From Calditerrivibrio sp. (GTDB lineage Bacteria; Chrysiogenota; Deferribacteres; Deferribacterales; Calditerrivibrionaceae): 14,975 nucleotides of DNA. The stretch lies in the NCBI GenBank assembly GCA_020217115.1, contig JAIWOA010000050.1:1-14975 (forward strand), read 5' to 3'. Below the pieces are notes generated by a model, which saw only the letters and a list, made by a program, of their open reading frames with translations, was not told where the DNA came from and ran no database searches. The first letter of the stretch is position 1. Each line of letters opens with the position of its first letter. Shown here in pieces: positions 1-6,967 of the stretch. A program made the translations under genes and the position numbers.

Positions 1-512
1 ATATATTTTCCTGTTTGCAAAGTATGTCAGATATCCTTATAGAATTTGGTGGACACAAATATGCTGCTGGTTTGAAGCTTGATGCAAGAAATCTTCCAAT
101 ACTTCAAAAAAGGTTTCATGAGTTTATATCCAAACATCTTTCAGATGAACAGCTAATACCAGAGTTAACAATTGATGCATACCTTGAACCAAATGATATA
201 AATGAACATATGTTTAAAATCCTGGATTCATTCAGACCATTTGGTAATGGTAACCCAGAGCCAAATTTTTGCATGAGAAGGGTCAAAAAAGCTCAAGATT
301 TTGCTTTGTTAGGTAAAGAAAAGGGTGTATTAAAAGGCTTTATCGAAAAAAATGGAAGGTATTTTGAACTGATAGGGTTTAATATGTCAGAATACAGAGA
401 TTTGATAATGGAAAATGATACCTTTGATATAGTTTTTGTCCCAGAATATAATCACTGGATCGGTGGGTCAAATATTCAGCTAAAAATCAAAGATATAAAA
501 AAGAGTTCCTGA
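1..512 (+). CDS. recJ: Single-stranded-DNA-specific exonuclease RecJ, C-terminal part (5' truncated by window edge)
   Basis: This is the last ~170 residues of RecJ, the 5'->3' single-strand exonuclease of recombination and mismatch repair. The frame is open from base 3 with no stop before the edge, so the gene begins outside the window, and the in-frame TTG at 15 is not a real start. The fragment opens in the DHHA1 domain: GGHKYAAG is the conserved RecJ glycine/histidine motif. It continues into the RecJ OB-fold, with the family signature PFGNGNPEP and a closing IQLKIKDI strand. The catalytic DHH domain is not visible. The stop TGA (510-512) shares its A with the next gene's ATG, so recJ and rel are translationally coupled in one operon. 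Seen: motifs and overlap. Inferred: the upstream portion is intact. Confidence 0.93.
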   Translation, partial: IFSCLQSMSDILIEFGGHKYAAGLKLDARNLPILQKRFHEFISKHLSDEQLIPELTIDAYLEPNDINEHMFKILDSFRPFGNGNPEPNFCMRRVKKAQDFALLGKEKGVLKGFIEKNGRYFELIGFNMSEYRDLIMENDTFDIVFVPEYNHWIGGSNIQLKIKDIKKSS

Positions 513-2641
513 TGGGTAAAGAAAAATTAGTAAGATTGATGGACATTCAAGAGGTTCTAAGTAAAAATAATATTAACGATATTGAAAAACTCCATAAAGC
601 CTATGTCTATGCAGCGCAAAAACATAGGGGACAGCTGAGAAAAAGTGGGGAACCATACTTATCACATCCTCTAAATGTATCTCTGATACTTGCAGAGATG
701 AATATGGATGTAGATACGGTAATCGCAGGGATTCTCCATGATACACTTGAGGATACCGATGCCACCTATGAGGAATTGATGTCACTTTTTGGAAGCGATG
801 TAGCTTTTTTAGTAGATGGCGTTTCAAAAATAGGTAAGATATCATTCAAATCCTCTGAAGAAAAGATGGCAGAAAATTTTAGAAAAATGCTGATATCGAT
901 GTCAAAGGACGTGAGGGTAATAGTTATAAAACTTGCAGATAGACTGCACAATATGAGGACAATCGATCATCTATCGGAGGAAAAAAAACAAAGGATAGCA
1001 AAGGAAACAATGGAAATATATGCACCCCTTGCCCATAGACTTGGTATTGCATGGATAAAATGGGAACTTGAAGATCTCTCCTTTAGGATACTTAATCCTG
1101 ATAAATACTATGAAATATACAATTTAGTAAAACTAAAAAGAAGTGAGAGAGAACAATATCTTGTAAAAGTCATAAGTATGTTAGATGCACATCTGAAGAA
1201 TGTTAATATATCAGCAGATGTAACTGGCAGGCCAAAACATTTTTATAGTATATACAGTAAGATGATAAAGAAAAAGACATCCTTTGATGAAATATATGAT
1301 CTTTTAGCAGTAAGGGTCATTGTAAAAACTATTTCAGATTGCTATGCTACACTTGGAATAATTCACAATCTATGGAAACCTATATCTGGAAGATTTAAAG
1401 ACTACATAGCTATGCCAAAAGCAAATCTTTATCAATCGCTACATACAACTGTTGTAGGACCTAACGGTATAAATGTGGAGATACAGATAAGAACCGAAGA
1501 GATGCACAGGATAGCAGAGGAAGGTATCGCTGCCCATTGGAAATACAAGGAGGGGAAGGTTTTTGATCCAAAAGAGGATACCACCTTTATATGGCTTAGA
1601 CAACTTCTGGATCAAAAAGAGCTAAATAAACCTCAGGACCTTGTTGAAGCTCTAAAAGAGGACATTTTACCTATTCAAATTTATGTATTTACTCCTCAGG
1701 GGGATGTTATAGAGCTACCTGTCAATTCTACGCCGATAGATTTTGCCTATGCAATCCATACAAAGATAGGTGAAAAATGTGTTGGAGCAAAAGTTGATGG
1801 GAAAATGGTCAACCTCAAATATAACCTAAAAAATGGAGAAAAAGTAGAAATTATAACGTCACCAAATCAGGAGCCTAGAGCTGATTGGCTAAATATTGTA
1901 AAAACAAACCGTGCAAAGGTAAGAATCCGAAACTTTTTGAGAAAAAAAGAGGAAGAGATAGCAATAAAAAGTGGTACCGAGCTATTAGCGAAGGAATTTG
2001 AGTCAAGGGGTCTTATTGCAGAAAAGATCCTTGAAGATGAAAAAAATATAAAAATAATACAGGAAAAACTTTCTCTAAAAAATCTCGAAGAAATATACAA
2101 AGCTGTTGGTTTTGGTAGGATATCTCCAAAACAGCTTGTGAATATTTTTCACAGAATAGAAGAAAAAGATGATGTTATCACCAAACCAACATTTTCCAAA
2201 GCAGCTCCATTTACAATAGATGGTATAGATGGTATGCTCACAAACATTGCCAAATGCTGCCACCCATTACCAGGTGACAATTTAAAGGGGTATATAAGTG
2301 TAGGAAAAGGACTCATTGTACATAGAGCAGACTGCCCTAACTTAACAGAAATAAGTAAGACGAATGAGGACAGAATAATCGATGTTGCATGGGCTGAAGG
2401 GAAAAATGTAAAACTCCCATTTAAGATAACAACAATATCAATGGACAAACCTGGTATGATAAGTGATATAACCACAGTATTAAAGGATATGGCTATAAAT
2501 ATAATAGAGCTTTCAGCAAAGCCAACAAGGGACGGAAATGCAAGACAATCCTTTACTGTAGAGCTTAGCGGCAAATCTCAGCTGGATAAAATAATTGCAA
2601 AGTTAAAAACAATACCTGGAGTTATAGAAATAAAATACTAA
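512..2641 (+). CDS. rel: Bifunctional (p)ppGpp synthetase/hydrolase, RelA/SpoT (Rel) family
   Basis: A 709-residue long RSH protein that makes and degrades the stringent alarmone (p)ppGpp. Domains in order: HD hydrolase (about 25-180) with H52, H76-D77, E80-D81 and D143 all present, so hydrolysis should work; synthetase (about 235-345) with RFKD at 294-297, YQSLHT at 307-312 and EIQIRT at 323-328; TGS (about 388-450); a zinc-finger-like region with CC at 582-583, H604 and C608; and a C-terminal ACT domain (about 636-709). The RxKD signature is the one found in bifunctional Rel/SpoT enzymes, whereas monofunctional RelA carries ExDD. Length is normal for the family. The ATG at 512 overlaps the recJ stop (TGATG) and is favoured over the ATG at 539, although its Shine-Dalgarno (AAGAG, 503) is weak, as expected for coupled reinitiation. 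No terminator is evident downstream. Confidence 0.96.
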   Translation: MGKEKLVRLMDIQEVLSKNNINDIEKLHKAYVYAAQKHRGQLRKSGEPYLSHPLNVSLILAEMNMDVDTVIAGILHDTLEDTDATYEELMSLFGSDVAFLVDGVSKIGKISFKSSEEKMAENFRKMLISMSKDVRVIVIKLADRLHNMRTIDHLSEEKKQRIAKETMEIYAPLAHRLGIAWIKWELEDLSFRILNPDKYYEIYNLVKLKRSEREQYLVKVISMLDAHLKNVNISADVTGRPKHFYSIYSKMIKKKTSFDEIYDLLAVRVIVKTISDCYATLGIIHNLWKPISGRFKDYIAMPKANLYQSLHTTVVGPNGINVEIQIRTEEMHRIAEEGIAAHWKYKEGKVFDPKEDTTFIWLRQLLDQKELNKPQDLVEALKEDILPIQIYVFTPQGDVIELPVNSTPIDFAYAIHTKIGEKCVGAKVDGKMVNLKYNLKNGEKVEIITSPNQEPRADWLNIVKTNRAKVRIRNFLRKKEEEIAIKSGTELLAKEFESRGLIAEKILEDEKNIKIIQEKLSLKNLEEIYKAVGFGRISPKQLVNIFHRIEEKDDVITKPTFSKAAPFTIDGIDGMLTNIAKCCHPLPGDNLKGYISVGKGLIVHRADCPNLTEISKTNEDRIIDVAWAEGKNVKLPFKITTISMDKPGMISDITTVLKDMAINIIELSAKPTRDGNARQSFTVELSGKSQLDKIIAKLKTIPGVIEIKY

Positions 2642-2648
2642 TTTGTTA

Positions 2649-2690
2649 TTGACTATTTTATCCCAATGATATAAATTAGAATAGTTATAA
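2649..2690 (+). promoter_or_regulatory. Ferritin promoter with PerR/Fur-like operator candidate
   Basis: A sigma70-type promoter: -35 TTGACT (2649-2654), a 17-bp spacer, and -10 TAAATT (2672-2677). TATAAA at 2670-2675 is an alternative -10 with a shorter spacer. Overlapping the -10 and start region is TTAGAATAGTTATAA (2676-2690), which matches 12 of 14 fixed positions of the Bacillus PerR box TTATAATnATTATAA. The 12-mer TAAATTAGAATA (2672-2683) recurs exactly in the peroxiredoxin promoter. The promoter and repeat are seen directly; control by a PerR/Fur protein is inference. Confidence 0.55.
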
Positions 2691-2703
2691 ATAAGGAGGA
2701 AGT

Positions 2704-3219
2704 ATGATAACTAAAAAAATGGCAAAAGCATTAAACGAACAGATTAAAAACGAAATTTTCTCCTCTTACCTTTACCTTTCAATGTCGGCATGGTCTTCTA
2801 CTCAAGGTTTAAAGGGTTTTGCAAACTGGTTTTACATCCAGTCAAAAGAGGAGATGGTACATGCTATAAAATTTTATCACTATGTTCTGGATCAGGGGGA
2901 ACCTGTAGAACTCCATGAGATACCAAAGCCAGAAAAAGATTTTAAAAATCCTGTTAAGGTTTTTGAAGAAGTATTGAAACATGAACAGTTTATAACAAAA
3001 TCGATATATGGACTGGTGGATCTCGCCCTTGAAGAAAAGGATCATGCAACAAATGCATTTTTGCAGTGGTTTGTAACAGAACAGGTTGAGGAAGAGGCAA
3101 ATGTAAATTCCATACTTGACCAGCTAAAACTCACAAAATCTGATGGCAATGGGATATTTATGATTGACAAAGAGCTTGCAACAAGAACATTTGTACTTCC
3201 AGCAGGGGTAACAATATAA
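2704..3219 (+). CDS. ftnA: Non-haem bacterial ferritin (FtnA type)
   Basis: A 171-residue four-helix ferritin subunit. Such subunits assemble into a 24-mer cytoplasmic shell that oxidises Fe2+ and stores it as ferric mineral. The ferroxidase ligands sit at the same numbers as in E. coli FtnA: E17, Y24, E49/E50, H53, E94, Q127 and E130. A haem-binding Met typical of bacterioferritin is not evident. The start is fixed by a strong GGAGGA (2695-2700) four bases upstream of ATG. The gene has its own promoter 62 bp downstream of rel and is followed by a hairpin. Its neighbour is a peroxiredoxin, a common oxidative-stress pairing because iron sequestration limits Fenton chemistry. The family call is very secure; the FtnA name is by closest type. 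Confidence 0.95.
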   Translation: MITKKMAKALNEQIKNEIFSSYLYLSMSAWSSTQGLKGFANWFYIQSKEEMVHAIKFYHYVLDQGEPVELHEIPKPEKDFKNPVKVFEEVLKHEQFITKSIYGLVDLALEEKDHATNAFLQWFVTEQVEEEANVNSILDQLKLTKSDGNGIFMIDKELATRTFVLPAGVTI

Positions 3220-3231
3220 ATTAACCTATAT

Positions 3232-3265
3232 TTATTGGTGGGGTTATTCATTTCCTCACCAATAA
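3232..3265 (+). terminator. Hairpin after ferritin, possible terminator
   Basis: A 12-bp stem with one G-U pair (3232-3243 with 3254-3265) and a 10-nt loop begins 13 bases after the ferritin stop. It lacks a good downstream T-run, so it may be a weak terminator or an mRNA 3'-end stabiliser rather than a strong intrinsic terminator. Confidence 0.5.
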
Positions 3266-3343
3266 GTATACTCATTATTATATTGATAAAAAATATTTTT
3301 TAATCAAATTGTTATTAGGACTAAATTTGTCTTAAAAAATTAC

Positions 3344-3391
3344 TTGACATTATTTTCAATTATGCTAAATTAGAATATGTAAAAATTAGAA
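3344..3391 (+). promoter_or_regulatory. Peroxiredoxin promoter with repeated AAATTAGAA elements
   Basis: -35 TTGACA (3344-3349), 16-bp spacer, -10 TAAATT (3366-3371). The 12-mer TAAATTAGAATA (3366-3377) is identical to the one at the ferritin promoter and holds the same place over the -10. A second copy of its core, AAATTAGAA, lies at 3383-3391, exactly 16 bp after the first (3367-3375), in the 5' leader before the Shine-Dalgarno. The arrangement suggests a repressor that can contact two sites. The promoter is well supported; the operator reading is inferred. Confidence 0.6.
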
Positions 3392-3405
3392 AAGGAGAGT
3401 ACATT

Positions 3406-3999
3406 ATGAGCTTAGTATCAAAAGAAGCACCATTATTTGAGGCAGATGCAGTTTTAAACAAACAGTTTACAAAAGTTGATCTTTCATCCTACAGGGGTAA
3501 ATGGGTAGTTCTTTTCTTCTATCCCCTTGATTTCACTTTTGTTTGTCCTACAGAAATTACAGCTTTAAGTGATGCTGTAGATGAATTTAAAAAGAGAAAT
3601 TGTGAAATTATTGGAGTATCTACAGATAGTAAGTTTTCACACCTTGCATGGGTAAATCAGCCAAGGGCAGAAGGTGGACTTGGTGATATTGCATATCCAC
3701 TTGTAGCTGACTTTACAAAACAGATATCATCTGACTACGGTGTTCTTCTTCCAGGGGGAATGGCACTGAGAGCTACCTATATTATAGATCCAGAAGGGAA
3801 AGTTCAATTTGAACTGGTTCACGATCTGGGTATAGGAAGAAATGTAGATGAAATTCTTAGAAGCCTTGATGCTCTTCAGTATGTAAGGACCTACGGTGAA
3901 GTTTGCCCCGCAGGCTGGACACCAGGCAAAGATACAATGAAAGCTGACCCAATCAAGATGAAAGAGTACTTTCAAAAAAATCCAAAAGGGCATCAATAG
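3406..3999 (+). CDS. Typical 2-Cys peroxiredoxin (AhpC/Prx1 group)
   Basis: A 197-residue thiol peroxidase of the AhpC/Prx1 group that reduces H2O2, organic peroxides and possibly peroxynitrite in the cytoplasm. The peroxidatic cysteine is C47 in the P40...T44..C47 active-site loop (TFVCPTE), supported by R122; the resolving cysteine is C167 in GEVCPAGW. It also has GGLG (90-93) and a C-terminal KEYF (186-189). These two motifs are associated with slow disulfide formation and sensitivity to overoxidation in eukaryotic Prx1-type enzymes and some bacterial ones. The start ATG follows GGAG (3394-3397) by 8 bases. No AhpF-like reductase is adjacent, so the electron donor (thioredoxin or other) is not shown. 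The gene is single, with its own promoter and a strong terminator. Confidence 0.95.
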   Translation: MSLVSKEAPLFEADAVLNKQFTKVDLSSYRGKWVVLFFYPLDFTFVCPTEITALSDAVDEFKKRNCEIIGVSTDSKFSHLAWVNQPRAEGGLGDIAYPLVADFTKQISSDYGVLLPGGMALRATYIIDPEGKVQFELVHDLGIGRNVDEILRSLDALQYVRTYGEVCPAGWTPGKDTMKADPIKMKEYFQKNPKGHQ

Positions 4000-4024
4000 T
4001 ATCTAACTGATTTATATATAAAAT

Positions 4025-4070
4025 AAAAAAGCCTGCCACAACACGCTAATCTGTTTGTGGCAGGTTTTTT
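4025..4070 (+). terminator. Strong rho-independent terminator after peroxiredoxin
   Basis: A 10-bp perfect stem CCTGCCACAA (4032-4041) with TTGTGGCAGG (4055-4064) has a 13-nt loop, is preceded by six A and followed by six T (4065-4070). Because of the A/T tracts it could also work on the opposite strand, but the nearest minus-strand transcription comes from hsp20 across the tRNA. Confidence 0.9.
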
Positions 4071-4136
4071 ATTTAATTGTATATATAATAATATACAAAC
4101 AAATAACACAACTTAAATATAAATTGACAATTTTTG

Positions 4137-4165
4137 TTGACAAAAAACAAATATTGTAATATAAG
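4137..4165 (+). promoter_or_regulatory. Promoter of tRNA-Pro
   Basis: A perfect -35 TTGACA (4137-4142), a 17-bp spacer and -10 TATAAG (4160-4165) place the transcription start about 6 bases before the mature tRNA 5' end at 4178. Confidence 0.75.
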
Positions 4166-4177
4166 TTTTGTCTCATA

Positions 4178-4251
4178 CGGGGCGTAGCGCAGTTTGGTAG
4201 CGCATCGGTCTTGGGAACCGAGGGTCGGAGGTTCAAGTCCTCTCGCCCCGA
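4178..4251 (+). tRNA. tRNA-Pro, anticodon TGG
   Basis: A complete 74-nt cloverleaf. The acceptor stem CGGGGCG (4178-4184) pairs with CGCCCCG (4244-4250), with discriminator A at 4251. T8-A9 precede a GCGC D-stem. The anticodon stem TCGGT/ACCGA encloses loop CTTGGGA, giving anticodon TGG (4212-4214), which reads CCN proline codons. The T-stem GGAGG/CCTCT encloses TTCAAGT. The 3' CCA is not encoded and must be added enzymatically. Only 17 bp separate it from the convergent hsp20 stop, and no terminator fits between them. Confidence 0.97.
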
Positions 4252-4268
4252 TTCATCCCAAAAATATT

Positions 4269-4715
4269 TTATTCAATATTAATTTTTATAGACTTTGGTT
4301 TTACCTCTTCTTCCTTTGGAAGATATACGTTTAAAACTCCATTCTTGAAAGTAGCTTTTATACCATCAACCTTAATAGGTTTTGGTATCGAGATATTTCT
4401 CATGAATGACCCTGAAAAACGTTCTTTGTGATAAAAATTCTCCTTTTCTTCAACTTTTTCATCCTCCTTTTTACCCTTAATAGTAAGTACCCCATTTTCA
4501 AAACTAACTTCGATGTCATTTTCTGTAAATCCGGGTACATCAACTGCAATTTTAAATTCATTGTCTGTCTCAGACAGATCAAGTTTAGGTGTAAAGGAAG
4601 CTACTGCAAAATCCTTTGAAGAGAAAAATCTGCTAAAGATCTTATTAATTTCATCCTGTAATGTTGAAAGCTCATTAAAAGAAGATGGAAATGATGGTTT
4701 GAATTTTTCAAGCAT
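4269..4715 (-). CDS. Small heat-shock protein, Hsp20/alpha-crystallin family
   Basis: A 148-residue ATP-independent holdase chaperone that forms cytoplasmic oligomers and binds unfolding proteins. It has an N-terminal Phe-rich arm (1-40), an alpha-crystallin domain (about 41-135) with the beta-sandwich core and the signature G-V-L (126-128), and a short charged tail ending in an IxI motif (I143-K-I145), which docks neighbouring dimers. The start at 4715 is chosen because GGAGG (4722-4726) lies 6 bases upstream. The frame could be extended to a GTG at 4739, but that codon has no Shine-Dalgarno. The gene has its own upstream promoter and converges with tRNA-Pro. Several paralogue groups exist in the family, so no gene name is given. 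Confidence 0.94.
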   Translation of the reverse strand: MLEKFKPSFPSSFNELSTLQDEINKIFSRFFSSKDFAVASFTPKLDLSETDNEFKIAVDVPGFTENDIEVSFENGVLTIKGKKEDEKVEEKENFYHKERFSGSFMRNISIPKPIKVDGIKATFKNGVLNVYLPKEEEVKPKSIKINIE

Positions 4716-4748
4716 ATCACACCTCCTATTAAATTTCACCTATAGTTT

Positions 4749-4777
4749 AATTTATGCAAAAATAAAAAATTTTCAAG
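4749..4777 (-). promoter_or_regulatory. hsp20 promoter, heat-shock-like -35
   Basis: On the minus strand, CTTGAAA (4771-4777) is followed by a 16-bp spacer and TAAATT (4749-4754). The -35 equals the E. coli sigma32 consensus CTTGAAA. The downstream sequence GCATAAAT is only a loose match to the sigma32 -10 (CCCCATnT), so a sigma70 reading TTGAAA-16-TAAATT is equally possible. Confidence 0.5.
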
Positions 4778-4785
4778 GGTGTTTT

Positions 4786-5856
4786 CTAAACTCCACATTT
4801 ATAATTAGATGGTATATATTCACAAAACGGTTCCTCTTTCATATAGGATCCATCCACAGCGTATGCTCTAGCTCTACACCCCCCACATACTCCAAGGTAC
4901 TTACATACTCCGCATTTACCCTCATAAGCCTTAAAATTCCGAAGATCTTTGAACAATGTAGAATGTTCCCATATATTTTGCAATTTTTCTTTAAAAATAT
5001 TACCTGCTGAAAAAGGAAAATATGAGCATGGATAAACATCTCCATCTGAATTCACGAAACATATCGTCTGACCAGCGATACAACCCTTCCCACCACCTGT
5101 AGAAAATGTTAGGCTTCTCCTTTCTGCACCCTTCCCCTCTTCCTTACTCCTTTCATGCCAAATTCTATAATACTGGGGAGCACAGGTAGGACGAACCAAT
5201 ATTTCACTTTCATCTCTTTCCATTTCATAGTGCCAATTCAATATTTTTTCATAATCCTCTTTACTCACAAGCTCGTTCATTATCTCTTCTCCACGCCCTG
5301 TGGGTACGATAAGGAACATATACCATGCCGTAGCTCCAAGTTTTTTGGCAAGAGAATAAACATTTTTTATATCATCCTGATTTCTTTTGGTAAATGATGA
5401 GTTTATAATAAATTTTATTCCATGCTTTTTAAATAATTCTACAGCATTCATAACTCCCTGAAATGCACCTTTTTGACCTCTAAAATTATCATGTATCTGA
5501 TCATTGGAACCATCAAGACTCAAAGAAACAATTTTTATTCCAGAATTTTTCATCTTTTCACATATTTCATCATCCACCAATACACCATTGGTTGCCATAC
5601 ACATTCTAAACCCCTTCTCTGTACCATAGGATGCTATGTCAAAGATATCTTTTCTCAAAAGGGGCTCTCCACCAGACAATACGATAACAGGTTTTGCAAA
5701 CTCAGCTATATCGTCAAGAAACCTGTAACATTTATCAATAGTAAATTTACCTTCAGGAGAATTAATATCTGAGTAAGATCTGCAATGCACACATCTAAGA
5801 TTACATTTTGATGTAACCTCCCAGGCCATCCATTTTAGTTCCCATATTTTATCCAT
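4786..5856 (-). CDS. Radical SAM/SPASM protein, AhbC/AhbD/NirJ-like
   Basis: A 356-residue radical SAM enzyme. The N-terminal [4Fe-4S] motif is C18xxxC22xxC25, the SAM-binding GGEP is at 62-65, and a TIM-barrel-like body follows. A C-terminal SPASM domain carries further cysteines (C259, C277, C315, C318, C324, C327, C345) for auxiliary clusters, including the [18 protein letters not shown] stretch. That stretch, with the RPTCAPQY motif near 222, resembles the haem-pathway enzymes AhbC, AhbD and NirJ, which modify sirohaem-derived side chains. Mature SPASM peptide-maturase families share the architecture, so the substrate is not settled. No other haem gene is adjacent. The ATG at 5856 is chosen because GGAG (5863-5866) lies 6 bases upstream; an in-frame TTG at 5868 lacks a site. 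It has its own promoter 78 bp below the TonB-like gene. Confidence 0.75.
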   Translation of the reverse strand: MDKIWELKWMAWEVTSKCNLRCVHCRSYSDINSPEGKFTIDKCYRFLDDIAEFAKPVIVLSGGEPLLRKDIFDIASYGTEKGFRMCMATNGVLVDDEICEKMKNSGIKIVSLSLDGSNDQIHDNFRGQKGAFQGVMNAVELFKKHGIKFIINSSFTKRNQDDIKNVYSLAKKLGATAWYMFLIVPTGRGEEIMNELVSKEDYEKILNWHYEMERDESEILVRPTCAPQYYRIWHERSKEEGKGAERRSLTFSTGGGKGCIAGQTICFVNSDGDVYPCSYFPFSAGNIFKEKLQNIWEHSTLFKDLRNFKAYEGKCGVCKYLGVCGGCRARAYAVDGSYMKEEPFCEYIPSNYKCGV

Positions 5857-5888
5857 AACCATCTCCAACTATTTCTTTTAATTTTCTT

Positions 5889-5917
5889 ATTATGTATCTA
5901 AAAAATTTTTATATCAA
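5889..5917 (-). promoter_or_regulatory. Promoter of the radical SAM gene
   Basis: On the minus strand, -35 TTGATA (5912-5917), a 17-bp spacer, and -10 CATAAT (5889-5894), each one mismatch from consensus, lie in the gap between the TonB-like gene and the radical SAM gene. The gene can therefore be transcribed independently. Confidence 0.6.
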
Positions 5918-5934
5918 TATCTTTCTAACAAAAA

Positions 5935-6774
5935 TTAACGTATCCATACTCCACCTATTGAATATATAAAGTAACCATCCACATTAAGTATATTAAGATC
6001 AAATGAGTCAGGCAAAGGCACCTTTCCCATTGATTTCAAAGCATCTGTAGCTGCTCTATCAAGACTGGAGTAGCCCGATCCTGAAACAACATTTATGTTG
6101 GTAATTGTGCCATCCTTAAGTATAGAAAACTTTATCCTGACTGTACCTTGTTCACCTTTCAGAATAGAATCTTGAGGATATTTCCAAACATTGTAAAGCT
6201 GCCTCCTGAATTTATAAAAATATGATGTATACCTGATCTCAAATTTATTAAAATTTACCTCATCCTCTTTAGTTTCATCCTTTTTATTTGCTATATTATT
6301 GATTACATCCTTTGGATTAAGTATTTTAGCAAGCTGATCCCTGCTAATATTTTTTTTATCATCCTTATTGGGTTTTATATCTTCCAGAACCTCTTTTTTA
6401 GTGTCATTTTTATCCTCTACCTTCTTACTATCATCAATTTTGTGTTCACTTTCATCTTTTTTCTCAACAATTGGAATGCTTTCAATTTTCTTTTCCTCTT
6501 TAGATCCCTTTTCAGGAATCTCTGGGGGGATTTCCCCTTTTGGAGTAAATTTATCCGGGATAATTATCGGCTTATCAATAGACTTATCTGATTTTAATGG
6601 TTTCTTATCCAATTTTGGTATTGTTGTCTGTTTAGCCATTGGCGTTTTCTTTATTATATCAACATTTATAGGTTTCTTCTCTCTTTTGATATCATTTTTG
6701 GGAGTTTTTATAAAATAAAGGAAAGAAAGATGCACAATTAGTGATACCAAAAAAAATATATAAAATTTTCTCAT
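5935..6774 (-). CDS. TonB-like energy transducer (orphan)
   Basis: A 279-residue TonB-type protein. Residues 4-22 form an N-terminal membrane anchor with a His (H15) inside the helix, as in TonB where it contacts ExbBD. Residues 23-180 are a long, low-complexity Lys/Asp/Glu/Pro linker that would span the periplasm. Residues 185-279 match the TonB C-terminal domain (YP..., GTVRIKFSI, DGTI, SGSG.SSLD.AA..AL). It should pass inner-membrane proton-motive force to an outer-membrane receptor. No exbB, exbD or receptor gene is nearby, so its partner is unknown. The linker has fewer prolines and more acidic residues than E. coli TonB. The ATG at 6774 has no visible Shine-Dalgarno and TATAAT lies just 4 bases upstream (6779-6784), but the next Met would lose the anchor, so this start is kept. 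Confidence 0.8.
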   Translation of the reverse strand: MRKFYIFFLVSLIVHLSFLYFIKTPKNDIKREKKPINVDIIKKTPMAKQTTIPKLDKKPLKSDKSIDKPIIIPDKFTPKGEIPPEIPEKGSKEEKKIESIPIVEKKDESEHKIDDSKKVEDKNDTKKEVLEDIKPNKDDKKNISRDQLAKILNPKDVINNIANKKDETKEDEVNFNKFEIRYTSYFYKFRRQLYNVWKYPQDSILKGEQGTVRIKFSILKDGTITNINVVSGSGYSSLDRAATDALKSMGKVPLPDSFDLNILNVDGYFIYSIGGVWIR

Positions 6775-6840
6775 AATAATTATAATATTAGAATTTTAAA
6801 AAAAATAAAAGTTCAAAAAACCAGTAAATATATAAAAAAA

Positions 6841-6914
6841 CGTCCTCGATACGACTCGAACGTACGACCTACAGATTAGGAATCTGTTGCTCTATCCTGC
6901 TGAGCTACGAGGAC
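6841..6914 (-). tRNA. tRNA-Arg, anticodon CCT
   Basis: A complete 74-nt cloverleaf on the minus strand. The acceptor GTCCTCG (6914-6908) pairs with CGAGGAC (6848-6842), with discriminator G at 6841. T8-A9 precede a GCTC D-stem. The anticodon stem ACAGA/TCTGT encloses loop TTCCTAA, giving anticodon CCT (6878-6880) for AGG. The T-stem GTACG/CGTAT encloses TTCGAGT. CCA is not encoded; instead a run of seven T follows directly, which may help termination. Shifting the acceptor one base outward would break the standard 7-base spacing before T8-A9, so 6914 is taken as the 5' end. Confidence 0.96.
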
Positions 6915-6924
6915 GTGGAAGATA

Positions 6925-6953
6925 TCTTTAGTTAATTATCACAAATTTGTCAA
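6925..6953 (-). promoter_or_regulatory. Probable promoter of tRNA-Arg
   Basis: On the minus strand, a perfect -35 TTGACA (6948-6953), a 17-bp spacer and a weak -10 TAAAGA (6925-6930) lie in the gap after the DUF2892 gene. The -35 is convincing and the -10 is poor. Read-through from the efflux operon is also possible because no terminator is visible. Confidence 0.45.
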
Positions 6954-6967
6954 GTACAAATATCCTT

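Noticed and set aside
2149..2574. Open frame of 141 codons antisense to rel
   Set aside because: It is a mirror of the well-conserved rel ACT/zinc-finger coding sequence, with no ribosome site or family resemblance.
4716..4739. Longer Hsp20 starting at GTG 4739
   Set aside because: It has no ribosome site, whereas the ATG at 4715 has GGAGG at ideal spacing, and the extra residues would be encoded by the leader containing that site.
4513..5010. Open frame of 165 codons (+) across hsp20 and the radical SAM gene
   Set aside because: It runs antisense to two clear genes and their promoter, without a Shine-Dalgarno or recognisable domain.
6941..6950. ACAAATTTGT palindrome in the tRNA-Arg promoter as an operator
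   Set aside because: A 10-bp A/T palindrome is common by chance at this base composition and no regulator context supports it.
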